DNA of 11,350 bases from Candidatus Finniella inopinata (lineage in GTDB: Bacteria; Pseudomonadota; Alphaproteobacteria; Paracaedibacterales; CAITNM01). Location of the stretch: positions 1-11,350 of the forward strand of contig CAMDPB010000013.1 in the NCBI GenBank assembly GCA_945903885.1. The letters are read 5' to 3'. Made by a program: the position numbers and the translations under genes. The notes beneath the pieces were generated by a model, which made no database searches, was not told the origin of the DNA, and saw only the letters and a program-made list of their open reading frames with translations. The first letter of the stretch is position 1. Every line of letters begins with the position of its first letter. This document shows positions 5,226 to 11,350 of this stretch, piece after piece.

Positions 5226-7307
5226 CTAGCGAGAAAGAATTGCCAACATTAACAATGCTACAATGTTGATAATCTTAATCATTGGGTTAATTGCAGGACC
5301 AGCAGTGTCTTTGTAAGGATCGCCTACTGTGTCGCCTGTAATTGCAGCTTTATGGGCTTCAGACCCTTTGCCACCAAAGTGACCATCTTCAATGTACTTC
5401 TTTGCATTATCCCAAGCTCCACCACCTGATGTCATAGAGATAGCTACGAACAATCCAGTTACGATAGTGCCCATTAGCATTGCGCCTAATGCTGAAAAAG
5501 CTTCGGCCTGACCTACAACAAAGTTCACAATTACGTAAATTGCAATTGGAGCTACTATAGGTAACATAGATGGAATAATCATTTCTGTTATCGCCGATTT
5601 TGTAAGCATATCAACAGCTGCGCTGTAATCTGGGCGAGCTGTGCCTTCCATAATGCCAGGGATTTCCTTGAATTGACGGCGCACTTCAACTACAACTGCA
5701 CTTCCTGCACGTCCTACGGCTTTCATACCCATAGAAGCGAACAAGAACGGTAACATGCCACCAATTAGCAAGCCAATAAGTACGTATGGATCTTCTAAGC
5801 TAAATTCCACAGAAAGAGATGGGAAATAGTGTTTCAGATCTTGAGTGTAAGCAGAAAAGAGCACAAGAGCAGCTAAACCAGCAGAGCCGATGGCATATCC
5901 TTTAGTTACAGCTTTTGTTGTGTTTCCAACGGCGTCTAATGCGTCAGTAACTGTGCGAACTGATTTTGGCAATTCAGACATTTCTGCAATTCCACCGGCG
6001 TTATCAGTAACAGGTCCGTATGCGTCAAGTGCTACAACCATACCAGCCAAAGCTAGCATTGTTGTTGCAGCAACAGTAATACCCAATATGCCTGCTTGAA
6101 GGTGAGCAACCAAAATTCCCATGCAAATAATTACAACGGGAAGCGCAGTTGATTCCAACGAAACAGCCAAACCTTGGATAATGTTTGTTGCATGTCCAGT
6201 CGTGGAAGACTGAGCAATGCTTCGCACAGGGCAATAGTTTGTAGAAGTGTAATACTCAGTTACCCATACTAACAATCCCGTAACAACTAAGCCAGTTAGG
6301 CCGCATATATGCAAAGAAGTTACGCTAAAGCTTTGGTTATTGATAACCATGGCTTCTGTTACGCTTCCAAACATATGGTTTGTGACCCAAAAGATTAGGC
6401 CTGCTGAAAGAACTGATGCAGCAATTAAGCCTTTGTAAAGTGCTTTCATGATATTGTTGTCTTTGCTGAGGCGCACAAAAAATGTTCCAGCAATTGTGCC
6501 AACAATACATACAGCACCTAATGCTAATGGATAAGTCATCAATTTTTGTTGTAGATCGCCTGTAAAATAGATGGCTGCTAAAAGCATAGAAGCAACTATA
6601 GTTACTACATATGTTTCAAAAAGATCTGCCGCCATTCCTGCGCAGTCACCAACGTTATCACCAACGTTATCTGCAATAACTGCAGGATTGCGTGGGTCAT
6701 CTTCTGGGATTCCAGCTTCAAGTTTTCCTACAAGGTCAGCACCTACGTCAGCACCTTTAGTAAAAATACCACCACCAAGACGAGCAAAAATAGAAATAAG
6801 TGAGGCACCAAATCCTAGAGCAATTAATGCTTCTAGTAGTTGACGCTGTTCAACTTCTGCATTGATTAAATAAAAATAGTATAAGGCAACGCCTAGTAGG
6901 CCAAGACCCACTACTAAAAGACCAGTAACAGCACCTGCTTTGAAAGCAATAGAAAGTGCTGGAGCTAGACCTTTGCGAGCTGCTTCTGCTGTACGTACGT
7001 TAGCACGTACTGACACATTCATGCCCACGTAGCCAGCGCATCCTGACAACAAAGCCCCCAATATAAAGCCAATTGCCACTAAATTTGACATAAAAAATCC
7101 AAGTGCAACGGCTATAATAACGCCAACAACCCCAATTGTGCTGTATTGACGGTTAAGATAAGCTTTTGCTCCTTCTTGAATTGCTTGTGCAATTTCTTGC
7201 ATTCGATCTGTTCCGGCACTGCATGCAAAAACACTGCTAGCTGCGAAAATGGCATATACGATAGCCAAAGCCCCACAGCTAATAATAATTAATGATAAAG
7301 AATCCAT
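5226..7307 (-). CDS. hppA: Proton-translocating membrane pyrophosphatase, K+-independent
   Basis: This integral membrane pump hydrolyses cytoplasmic pyrophosphate and exports protons, acting as a homodimer of about 16 helices per chain. The 693 residues are the normal length. The substrate loop is complete: the D-x7-K-x-E motif at D187, K195 and E197, then E-D-D-P-R-N-P-A-V-I-A-D-N-V-G-D-N-V-G-D from about 202. A-L-D-A-Y-G-P-V-T-D-N-A-G-G lies at 426-439, and the C-terminal G-D-T-V-G-D-P-Y-K-D-T-A-G-P-A is present. G-N-T-T-K-A at 461-466 carries lysine (K465) where K+-dependent enzymes have alanine, which marks the K+-independent H+-pumping class found in Rhodospirillum and other alphaproteobacteria. 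It is a single-gene unit with its own promoter at 7339-7368 and a shared terminator. The ribosome binding site is weak (AACGGGAT right before ATG). It would recover energy from pyrophosphate made in biosynthesis. Confidence 0.97.
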   Translation of the reverse strand: MDSLSLIIISCGALAIVYAIFAASSVFACSAGTDRMQEIAQAIQEGAKAYLNRQYSTIGVVGVIIAVALGFFMSNLVAIGFILGALLSGCAGYVGMNVSVRANVRTAEAARKGLAPALSIAFKAGAVTGLLVVGLGLLGVALYYFYLINAEVEQRQLLEALIALGFGASLISIFARLGGGIFTKGADVGADLVGKLEAGIPEDDPRNPAVIADNVGDNVGDCAGMAADLFETYVVTIVASMLLAAIYFTGDLQQKLMTYPLALGAVCIVGTIAGTFFVRLSKDNNIMKALYKGLIAASVLSAGLIFWVTNHMFGSVTEAMVINNQSFSVTSLHICGLTGLVVTGLLVWVTEYYTSTNYCPVRSIAQSSTTGHATNIIQGLAVSLESTALPVVIICMGILVAHLQAGILGITVAATTMLALAGMVVALDAYGPVTDNAGGIAEMSELPKSVRTVTDALDAVGNTTKAVTKGYAIGSAGLAALVLFSAYTQDLKHYFPSLSVEFSLEDPYVLIGLLIGGMLPFLFASMGMKAVGRAGSAVVVEVRRQFKEIPGIMEGTARPDYSAAVDMLTKSAITEMIIPSMLPIVAPIAIYVIVNFVVGQAEAFSALGAMLMGTIVTGLFVAISMTSGGGAWDNAKKYIEDGHFGGKGSEAHKAAITGDTVGDPYKDTAGPAINPMIKIINIVALLMLAILSR

Positions 7308-7338
7308 ATCCCGTTAAGTTAAAAAGTTTCATACATAC

Positions 7339-7368
7339 CTTATACTAAAAATTTGGGAAAGCGTCCAA
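7339..7368 (-). promoter_or_regulatory. hppA promoter
   Basis: On the minus strand TTGGAC (7368-7363) is separated by 18 bp from TATAAG (7344-7339). The -10 matches 5 of 6 consensus bases. The predicted start near 7332 gives a leader of about 25 nt to the hppA ATG at 7307. No competing signal is visible closer to the gene. Confidence 0.6.
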
Positions 7369-7444
7369 TTCGACTTTTTTATCTCTAATAAAAATAGCTA
7401 TTTCATGAAAAAGACTTAGCTGTTAGCTTTAGTGCATTAATTTT

Positions 7445-7453
7445 TGTTAAAAT
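7445..7453 (+). promoter_or_regulatory. Possible extended -10 promoter of the deacetylase gene
   Basis: TGTTAAAAT fits an extended -10 (TGn followed by TAAAAT, 5 of 6 consensus). No good -35 lies at 16-18 bp. Transcription would begin near 7460, almost at the ATG at 7462, giving a leaderless or nearly leaderless message, in line with the absence of a Shine-Dalgarno there. The call is tentative. Confidence 0.35.
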
Positions 7454-7461
7454 CTCTGCGA

Positions 7462-8202
7462 ATGATTCTTGTATTTATTGTTTTGAGCTTAGTTGCTGTG
7501 GCATTTTTTGCTCATTACAATTTTTGGCGACCGGTAAAAAAATCTTCGTGGCCTCGAATTTTGATGTATCACAACACATCAAAAGAACTTCCTAGTGGCA
7601 TGAACATGTCACCTGAATTATTAGAAAAACAAATTCAATATTTAATTAAGAAACAATATGCATTTTTAAAAATATCTGATTTGCCGAATTTTAATAAGCT
7701 TGCAAGGCATGCTGTATTAACTTTTGATGATGGGTTCGTTGGAAATTACACCTATTTATTTGAGCTTTTAAAAAAATATAAAGTGCCTGCAACAATTTAT
7801 TTAACTCCTGATATTCAGGATGTTGAGGCATTAACTCCTTCTCAAATTAAAGAAATGCAAACTAGTGGTTTTGTTGAATTCGGTGCCCATACAATGACCC
7901 ATGTGAATTTAACTAAGGTAGATAATGAAACCGCCCAAAAAGAAATTGCTCAATCAAAGGAAGCTGTTGAAAAACTAACGGGTATTTCGTGCGAGTCTTT
8001 CGCCTATCCCTACGGGCGTTACAACGAACAGCATGTGCAAATGGTGAAAAATGCTGGTTTTACGACTGCAGTAACTACCAAAAAAGCTATTGCTGCTTTT
8101 GATCATTCAAACCCATACGCACTCCCAAGACTTAGCATAAGTGGGTGCATAAACATGATTCAGTTTTATTTAATACTTAGTCGGGGGCGTTACAAATTAT
8201 GA
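7462..8202 (+). CDS. Membrane-anchored polysaccharide deacetylase (NodB domain)
   Basis: This is a 246-residue carbohydrate esterase family 4 (NodB homology) protein that would remove N- or O-acetyl groups from a glycan. Residues 1-18 form an uncleaved-looking signal anchor, putting the domain in the periplasm. Then come the M-Y-H motif (35-37), T-F-D-D-G at 87-91 (catalytic base and metal aspartates), H-T-M-T-H at 143-147 (the two metal histidines) and F-A-Y-P-Y-G-R-Y-N at 180-188, with L-P-R-L-S-I at 221-226 near the end. All catalytic motifs look intact. An in-frame TTG at 7444 would add six residues; neither start has a Shine-Dalgarno. Its TGA overlaps the ATG of the next gene, so the two are translationally coupled, which points to a substrate made or extended by that glycosyltransferase. 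Substrate (LPS, capsule or peptidoglycan) is not readable from sequence. Confidence 0.9.
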   Translation: MILVFIVLSLVAVAFFAHYNFWRPVKKSSWPRILMYHNTSKELPSGMNMSPELLEKQIQYLIKKQYAFLKISDLPNFNKLARHAVLTFDDGFVGNYTYLFELLKKYKVPATIYLTPDIQDVEALTPSQIKEMQTSGFVEFGAHTMTHVNLTKVDNETAQKEIAQSKEAVEKLTGISCESFAYPYGRYNEQHVQMVKNAGFTTAVTTKKAIAAFDHSNPYALPRLSISGCINMIQFYLILSRGRYKL

Positions 8203-8966
8203 CTTCCATTAATGCAAGTGTTTACATAATTTGTTGCAATGAAGAGCAGCATATAGAGCGGTTGCTTGAAAATGTAAAAGAATTCAAAGAAGTTATTTTG
8301 GTTGATAGCGGTAGCACTGACCAAACTCTTGGTATTGCGGAAAAATTTTCAAACGTCACAATTTATCATCAGCCTTGGTTGGGGTATGCCAAACAAAAAG
8401 CATTTGCTTTGAGTAAATGTACGAATAATTGGGTGCTTAATCTTGATGCTGATGAAATATTATCTGATGAATTAAAAAATGATATTAGAAATACAATTAC
8501 TATGGATAACTGTGATGCACTTTCGTGCCCATTAGCTGAGGTTTTTTTAGGAAAAACAGCTCATCCATTTTCTAAGCATGCCGATAAAATTCGTTTTTTT
8601 AAAAAGACTCATGGTGAGTATAATTTGGATGTATTAGTTCATGAATCTATTTCTATAAAAGGAAAAATTAATTCAGTAAGGGGAGTGATCTATCATCACG
8701 GCCTTTCATCAATCGAAAAAATGGTTCAAAAAAATAACCAGTACTCAACTCTTGCTGCATGCACTAAGTTTGCGCGAAAGAAAAAATCCAATATTTTAAA
8801 ATTGGTTTTTAGTTTTTTCTGGGCGTTTTTCCGGGCCTATTTTTTAAAACGTTTATTTTTAAACGGTGTGCAGGGTTTCATACATAGTATGTCGATTGGT
8901 TTTTATGCGTTTCTTAAAGAAGCCAAATTGTATGAGTTGGAAGTAATGGAAAAATCAAGAAAATAA
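8199..8966 (+). CDS. Family 2 glycosyltransferase, WaaE/KdtX-like
   Basis: This 255-residue GT-A fold enzyme transfers a sugar from a nucleotide donor, and resembles the WaaE/KdtX/LgtF group that adds glucose to the inner core of lipopolysaccharide. C-C-N-E-E at 12-16 and V-D-S-G-S-T-D at 35-41 form the nucleotide-binding half. W-L-G-Y-A-K-Q-K near 60-67 is typical of the group, and D-A-D at 83-85 is the metal-binding D-x-D in L-N-L-D-A-D-E. V-H-E at 147-149 marks the acceptor side. The C-terminal part (about 199-240) is aromatic and hydrophobic with basic residues, suiting membrane association. Its ATG overlaps the deacetylase stop by 4 bp; a G-rich stretch GGGGGCG lies about 11 nt upstream. 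The exact sugar and acceptor are inferred only. It ends one base before the converging GNAT gene. Confidence 0.9.
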   Translation: MTSINASVYIICCNEEQHIERLLENVKEFKEVILVDSGSTDQTLGIAEKFSNVTIYHQPWLGYAKQKAFALSKCTNNWVLNLDADEILSDELKNDIRNTITMDNCDALSCPLAEVFLGKTAHPFSKHADKIRFFKKTHGEYNLDVLVHESISIKGKINSVRGVIYHHGLSSIEKMVQKNNQYSTLAACTKFARKKKSNILKLVFSFFWAFFRAYFLKRLFLNGVQGFIHSMSIGFYAFLKEAKLYELEVMEKSRK

Positions 8967-8967
8967 A

Positions 8968-9456
8968 TCATACTTCTTTCCTTAAATATAACTTAGCCAT
9001 AGGGCCATCATTTTTGTAGCCTAATGCTTTATAGAATTCATGTGATCCGTCTTTTGCACGTCGAAGTCCTGATGTTAGGTCAATAATGCAAGGACTCAAA
9101 GTTTTTGCAATATTTTCCACAAAATTCATCATTCTTTTACCGATGCCTTGGCCGCGATATTGCTTGTTCACAACTAAACCTTCAATATGAATTCTTGATG
9201 CAGTAGATACAAAAATCGTTGTTTTTGACCACGCAACTAAGCCTATTATTATCTTGGATTTTTCAGCAACGGCAACACCATAGCCTTCCTTACTCATAAA
9301 TATTTCAAGACGTTTTTCAAAGTCTTGAGAGTTTTGTGGATAACCTAATTGTTCCATTAATGGTAAAAGACCTAGTGCATCGCTTGTTGTGGCGATGCGA
9401 ATAATGGTTGTTTCTTCATTCATACTTTGCTTCTCAATAATCATTTGAAAAATCAC
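8968..9456 (-). CDS. GNAT family N-acetyltransferase
   Basis: This protein of 151-162 residues is a single GNAT domain that would transfer an acetyl group from acetyl-CoA to an amine. Using ATG-9423 numbering, the acetyl-CoA loop Q-Y-R-G-Q-G-I-G-K-R-M-M lies at 88-99 after the strand I-E-G-L-V-V, and F-Y-K-A-L-G-Y at 130-136 is the usual motif B ending. The substrate is unknown. Two starts compete. GTG at 9456 (162 aa) overlaps the stop of the small upstream ORF as GTGA, suggesting coupling. ATG at 9423 (151 aa) is preceded by GAGAAG six bases upstream and begins close to the first strand of the domain. I give the longer extent but consider the ATG at least as likely. The gene ends one base from the converging glycosyltransferase. 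Confidence 0.85.
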   Translation of the reverse strand: MIFQMIIEKQSMNEETTIIRIATTSDALGLLPLMEQLGYPQNSQDFEKRLEIFMSKEGYGVAVAEKSKIIIGLVAWSKTTIFVSTASRIHIEGLVVNKQYRGQGIGKRMMNFVENIAKTLSPCIIDLTSGLRRAKDGSHEFYKALGYKNDGPMAKLYLRKEV

Positions 9457-9584
9457 CGCTCATAAAAAGACAGCTTAACTTTTTGTAAATCTCTGACGTT
9501 ACTTATCTTCACAAATTTAACATTCGGATATTTTTCACTTCCTGGTCGTCCGAAAAGCATAATTCTTGATGGCTTATTTTCCAT
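9453..9584 (-). CDS. Small ORF, 43 aa, P-loop-like start; possible gene remnant
   Basis: This short frame lies between era and the GNAT gene on the same strand. It has an ATG with GGTGA five bases upstream, and its TGA overlaps the GNAT GTG as GTGA. The peptide reads M-E-N-K-P-S then R-I-M-L-F-G-R-P-G-S-E-K-Y-P at 7-20. R-I-M-L-F-G-R-P-G-S resembles the start of small P-loop kinases annotated as topology modulation or AAA proteins, which continue G-K-S-T; here the Walker A lysine survives but the second glycine and the S/T are changed, so nucleotide binding is doubtful. It could be a decayed 5' fragment of such a kinase, a real small protein coupled to GNAT, or chance. I do not assign a function. 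Confidence 0.35.
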   Translation of the reverse strand: MENKPSRIMLFGRPGSEKYPNVKFVKISNVRDLQKVKLSFYER

Positions 9585-9618
9585 TTTTTCACCATAAACT
9601 TATCAGCTTATCGTAAAA

Positions 9619-10494
9619 TTAAACCCCTATACCAAAAGCTCGCAAAGCCCATGTGCGTTCTTGCCAATCTTCTTCAACTTTTACAAACAACTTTAAATGC
9701 ACGCGGCGCTCAAGTTGAGTTTCAAGTTCGGTTCGGGCGGCTTGTCCAATATTTTTCAAAGTCTGACCACCTTTACCCAGCACAATTCCCTTGTGATTAT
9801 CTCTGGAAACAACAATAGCTTGGCTAATTTTTACCGAACCATTATCAAATTCTTCCCAGCTTTCGGATTCCACAAATATGTTATAAGGAACTTCTTGGTG
9901 TAACTGTAGAAAAACTTGCTCACGCGTTACTTCAGCTGCCCATGATCGCACAGGAATGTTGGTTATTTGATCTTCAGGATATAGCCACGGACCTTCTGGC
10001 ATAATACCGCATAAATGCTTAGCTAAGTCATCCACACCATCACTATGCAGGGCGCTGATCATAAATATGCATTTGACGTTTTCAAAAGAATTAACCGAGT
10101 TTGCCATTTTTAAAAGTTTGTCTTTATCGATTAAATCAATTTTATTAAGGCAAACGATCAGACCTTTTTTGTGTTGTTGGCACAGTTGCTGAGCTAATGG
10201 CATGTTGGGCTTAGTAACATCAATAACTAAAATATTTGCATCAGAATCGGCGCTGGCGTCAAAAGCTTCTTTGACCATAGCAACATCTAGCTTCTTTTTA
10301 GCTTCGAAAATTCCCGGTGTATCTACCAAGATAAGTTGGCAATTATCTTTAAGCGCAATTCCCATAATTCGACTGCGCGTGGTTTGAACTTTTGGTGAAA
10401 CAATTGAGACTTTTTGCCCAACCAACTGATTTACAAGAGTGGATTTCCCCGCATTAGGGGCGCCTAGAATAGCAATAAAGCCGCATTTTTCCAT
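9619..10494 (-). CDS. era: GTPase Era
   Basis: Era is a GTPase that binds the 3' end of 16S rRNA and helps mature the 30S subunit. The 291 residues are normal for the family. The GTPase motifs are all present: G1 G-A-P-N-A-G-K-S (11-18), G2 around T39 in Q-T-T-R, G3 D-T-P-G (58-61), G4 N-K-I-D (117-120) and G5 S-A-L (147-149). The linker E-V-P-Y-N-I leads into the C-terminal KH RNA-binding domain with G-K-G-G-Q-T-L-K at 240-247. One oddity is D-Q-I-T-N-I-P in place of the common D-Q-x-T-D-R-P near residue 175-181. The gene has no clear Shine-Dalgarno. Its usual alphaproteobacterial partners lepB, rnc and recO are not adjacent; it follows the lptC-like gene by 90 bp on the same strand, perhaps in one transcript. 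Confidence 0.97.
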   Translation of the reverse strand: MEKCGFIAILGAPNAGKSTLVNQLVGQKVSIVSPKVQTTRSRIMGIALKDNCQLILVDTPGIFEAKKKLDVAMVKEAFDASADSDANILVIDVTKPNMPLAQQLCQQHKKGLIVCLNKIDLIDKDKLLKMANSVNSFENVKCIFMISALHSDGVDDLAKHLCGIMPEGPWLYPEDQITNIPVRSWAAEVTREQVFLQLHQEVPYNIFVESESWEEFDNGSVKISQAIVVSRDNHKGIVLGKGGQTLKNIGQAARTELETQLERRVHLKLFVKVEEDWQERTWALRAFGIGV

Positions 10495-10584
10495 GGATTG
10501 GTTTTCATTATTATTTGTTACACGCCACCATAGCTGATGTTGCCCTAATATGCCAAAAGGATTGTGGTAAATGTCTAAAAACTG

Positions 10585-11157
10585 CTACTTAATATTTTTT
10601 CGAGAAACATTCAAGCAAACATTTCCACTGAAACACATAACATTTTTCCCTGTTTGAATTTCATAGGACTTTGCAGTAATTGTATTGTCTTGATGGCAAG
10701 CTTCTACTCCTCGATTGCCGCTAATATCTTGTGTTTGTGTGTTGAGGACCGCATGTTCAGTTGTTGCCTTAAGTCCTGAGTGGTGGTCAAAACTAACTTT
10801 TTTTAAAAAATGCACTTCGCGGTTTGCTTCATAGTAAGATGCTTGAGCTGATTTTAGTGAAGCTGGCCCCTCTGGTTTTTCAAAAGTACCAACTGGGTTG
10901 TTCAATGTTATTTTGTCACCACATTGAATCGCCTCATTAGCATTAACAAATAGGCGTGCTTGTGTTTGTGGATTATGCGATACCATTTTGAGCATCTTAG
11001 CTTGAGTTTTTTCAGATTCTGTAACAGGCGTTTCTTTTGCAGAAATGGCCTCTTGAACGACACCTTCCGATGATCCTTCAGTTAGAAAAACTAAACTTGT
11101 ACCTATTATAGCTACCGGAAAAAAATACCGGAACACGCGATTAGTTTTGCGGCGCAT
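10585..11157 (-). CDS. lptC: LptC-like LPS export protein
   Basis: This 190-residue bitopic protein fits LptC, the periplasmic link of the LptB2FGC transporter that hands lipopolysaccharide to LptA. A basic N-terminus (M-R-R-K-x-x-R-x-F-R) precedes one membrane helix at about 11-25. A polar linker follows to about 60, then a beta-rich domain with N-P-Q-T-Q-A-R-L-F at 62-70, repeated short strands and C-F-S-G-N-V-C-L-N-V near the end, the type of F-x-G-N-V ending seen in the LptC/LptA fold. Identification rests on architecture and these weak motifs, so a related OstA-type protein is possible. A good ribosome binding site (TGAGGA) lies 5-6 nt before the ATG. lptA and lptB, which normally follow lptC, are absent; era follows instead. 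Four cysteines (79, 154, 175, 181) lie in the periplasmic part, which is unusual for LptC. It lies 63 bp after tRNA-Leu and may be read through from its promoter. Confidence 0.75.
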   Translation of the reverse strand: MRRKTNRVFRYFFPVAIIGTSLVFLTEGSSEGVVQEAISAKETPVTESEKTQAKMLKMVSHNPQTQARLFVNANEAIQCGDKITLNNPVGTFEKPEGPASLKSAQASYYEANREVHFLKKVSFDHHSGLKATTEHAVLNTQTQDISGNRGVEACHQDNTITAKSYEIQTGKNVMCFSGNVCLNVSRKNIK

Positions 11158-11220
11158 ATATCCTCAAAAAACTGACTCAGCCAATGATAACGTAAATAAA
11201 TTAATAAAGCCCTAAAAAGG

Positions 11221-11305
11221 TGGTGCCCCCGGGGAGACTCGAACTCCCACGTCCTAGGACAACAGATTTTGAGTCTGCCGCGTCTACCAGTTCCACCACA
11301 GGGGC
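11221..11305 (-). tRNA. tRNA-Leu(CAA)
   Basis: The 85 bases form a class II tRNA. Acceptor GCCCCTG pairs with CGGGGGC, and the D loop carries the GGTAGACGC typical of Leu. The anticodon stem GCAGA/TCTGT encloses loop CTCAAAA with anticodon CAA (11271-11269). A long variable arm (GTCC-TA-GGAC) precedes the T arm GGGAG-TTCGAGT-CTCCC. Discriminator A and an encoded CCA end the gene. It reads UUG codons. The long arm and A73 exclude Ser. Confidence 0.96.
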
Positions 11306-11313
11306 GCTAGGTG

Positions 11314-11341
11314 ATAATACTCGTTTTTTGAAAATCGTCAA
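11314..11341 (-). promoter_or_regulatory. tRNA-Leu promoter (sigma-70 type)
   Basis: On the minus strand TTGACG (11341-11336) and TATTAT (11319-11314) each match 5 of 6 consensus bases and are separated by 16 bp. The mature tRNA begins 8 bases after the -10, so transcription starts at or just before the 5' end. It may also supply the downstream lptC-like gene, since no strong terminator is seen between them. Confidence 0.8.
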
Positions 11342-11350
11342 AGAAAATTT

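Noticed and set aside
5890..6843. Frames overlapping hppA on both strands
   Set aside because: Composition reflects the alanine/glycine-rich hppA codons read in other frames.
9604..9618. GATAAG repeat just after era as a terminator
   Set aside because: The two copies are direct, not inverted, so they do not form a hairpin, and no T run follows.
9697..10387. Plus-strand frames opposite era
   Set aside because: Era is complete with all GTPase and KH motifs; the opposite frames show no domain or start signal.
11206..11220. Hairpin after tRNA-Leu as a terminator
   Set aside because: Only a three-base stem (CCT/AGG) is possible, too weak to stop transcription.
1..11350. Mobile element, CRISPR array, phage or defence system
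   Set aside because: No transposase, integrase, repeat-spacer pattern, terminal inverted repeats or defence domains are visible; tRNA 3' ends are not duplicated elsewhere in the window.

Overview
The window is an ordinary-looking stretch of an AT-rich bacterial chromosome with ten confidently coding genes, one doubtful small ORF and two tRNA genes. It suggests a Gram-negative alphaproteobacterium, perhaps an AT-rich host-associated lineage of the Holosporales/Rickettsiales kind. This rests on three things: envelope genes for lipopolysaccharide (an LptC-like protein, an O-antigen-ligase-type protein and a core-type glycosyltransferase), a K+-independent membrane pyrophosphatase, and an elongator tRNA-Met of alphaproteobacterial style. 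The lineage is an inference; no marker in the window proves it.

Layout. 1-1188 (+): a polytopic O-antigen ligase/polymerase-family protein, whose frame is open to the left edge. 1185-3023 (-): a prfA-yebC translation operon, meeting the ligase gene tail to tail with a 4-bp overlap. 3024-3582: the only large gene-free stretch, with a probable prfA promoter, a 33-nt pyrimidine tract, weak coding-like remnants and, at its right end, a near-consensus promoter for tRNA-Met(CAU) at 3583-3659. 3660-4322 (-): a SAM-dependent O-methyltransferase whose stop codon touches the tRNA 3' end. 4385-5191 (+): an atypical SDR/epimerase, divergent from the methyltransferase across a symmetric -10 element. 5176-5203: a strong bidirectional terminator. 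5226-7307 (-): hppA. 7462-8966 (+): a polysaccharide deacetylase overlapping a family-2 glycosyltransferase by ATGA. 8968-9456 (-): a GNAT acetyltransferase, preceded by a 43-codon ORF. 9619-10494 (-): era. 10585-11157 (-): an LptC-like protein. 11221-11305 (-): tRNA-Leu(CAA) with its own promoter.

How they work together. PrfA (termination at UAA/UAG), YebC (relief of ribosome stalling), Era (30S maturation) and the two tRNAs serve translation. The LptC-like protein, the ligase-family protein and the deacetylase/glycosyltransferase pair serve the lipopolysaccharide or surface-glycan layer. HppA uses the pyrophosphate released by biosynthesis to pump protons. I see no mobile element, CRISPR array, phage gene or defence system, and no convincing undescribed system. 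The most useful second looks are the small ORF with a P-loop-like start, the symmetric divergent promoter, the four cysteines in the LptC-like protein and the decayed-looking intergenic region.
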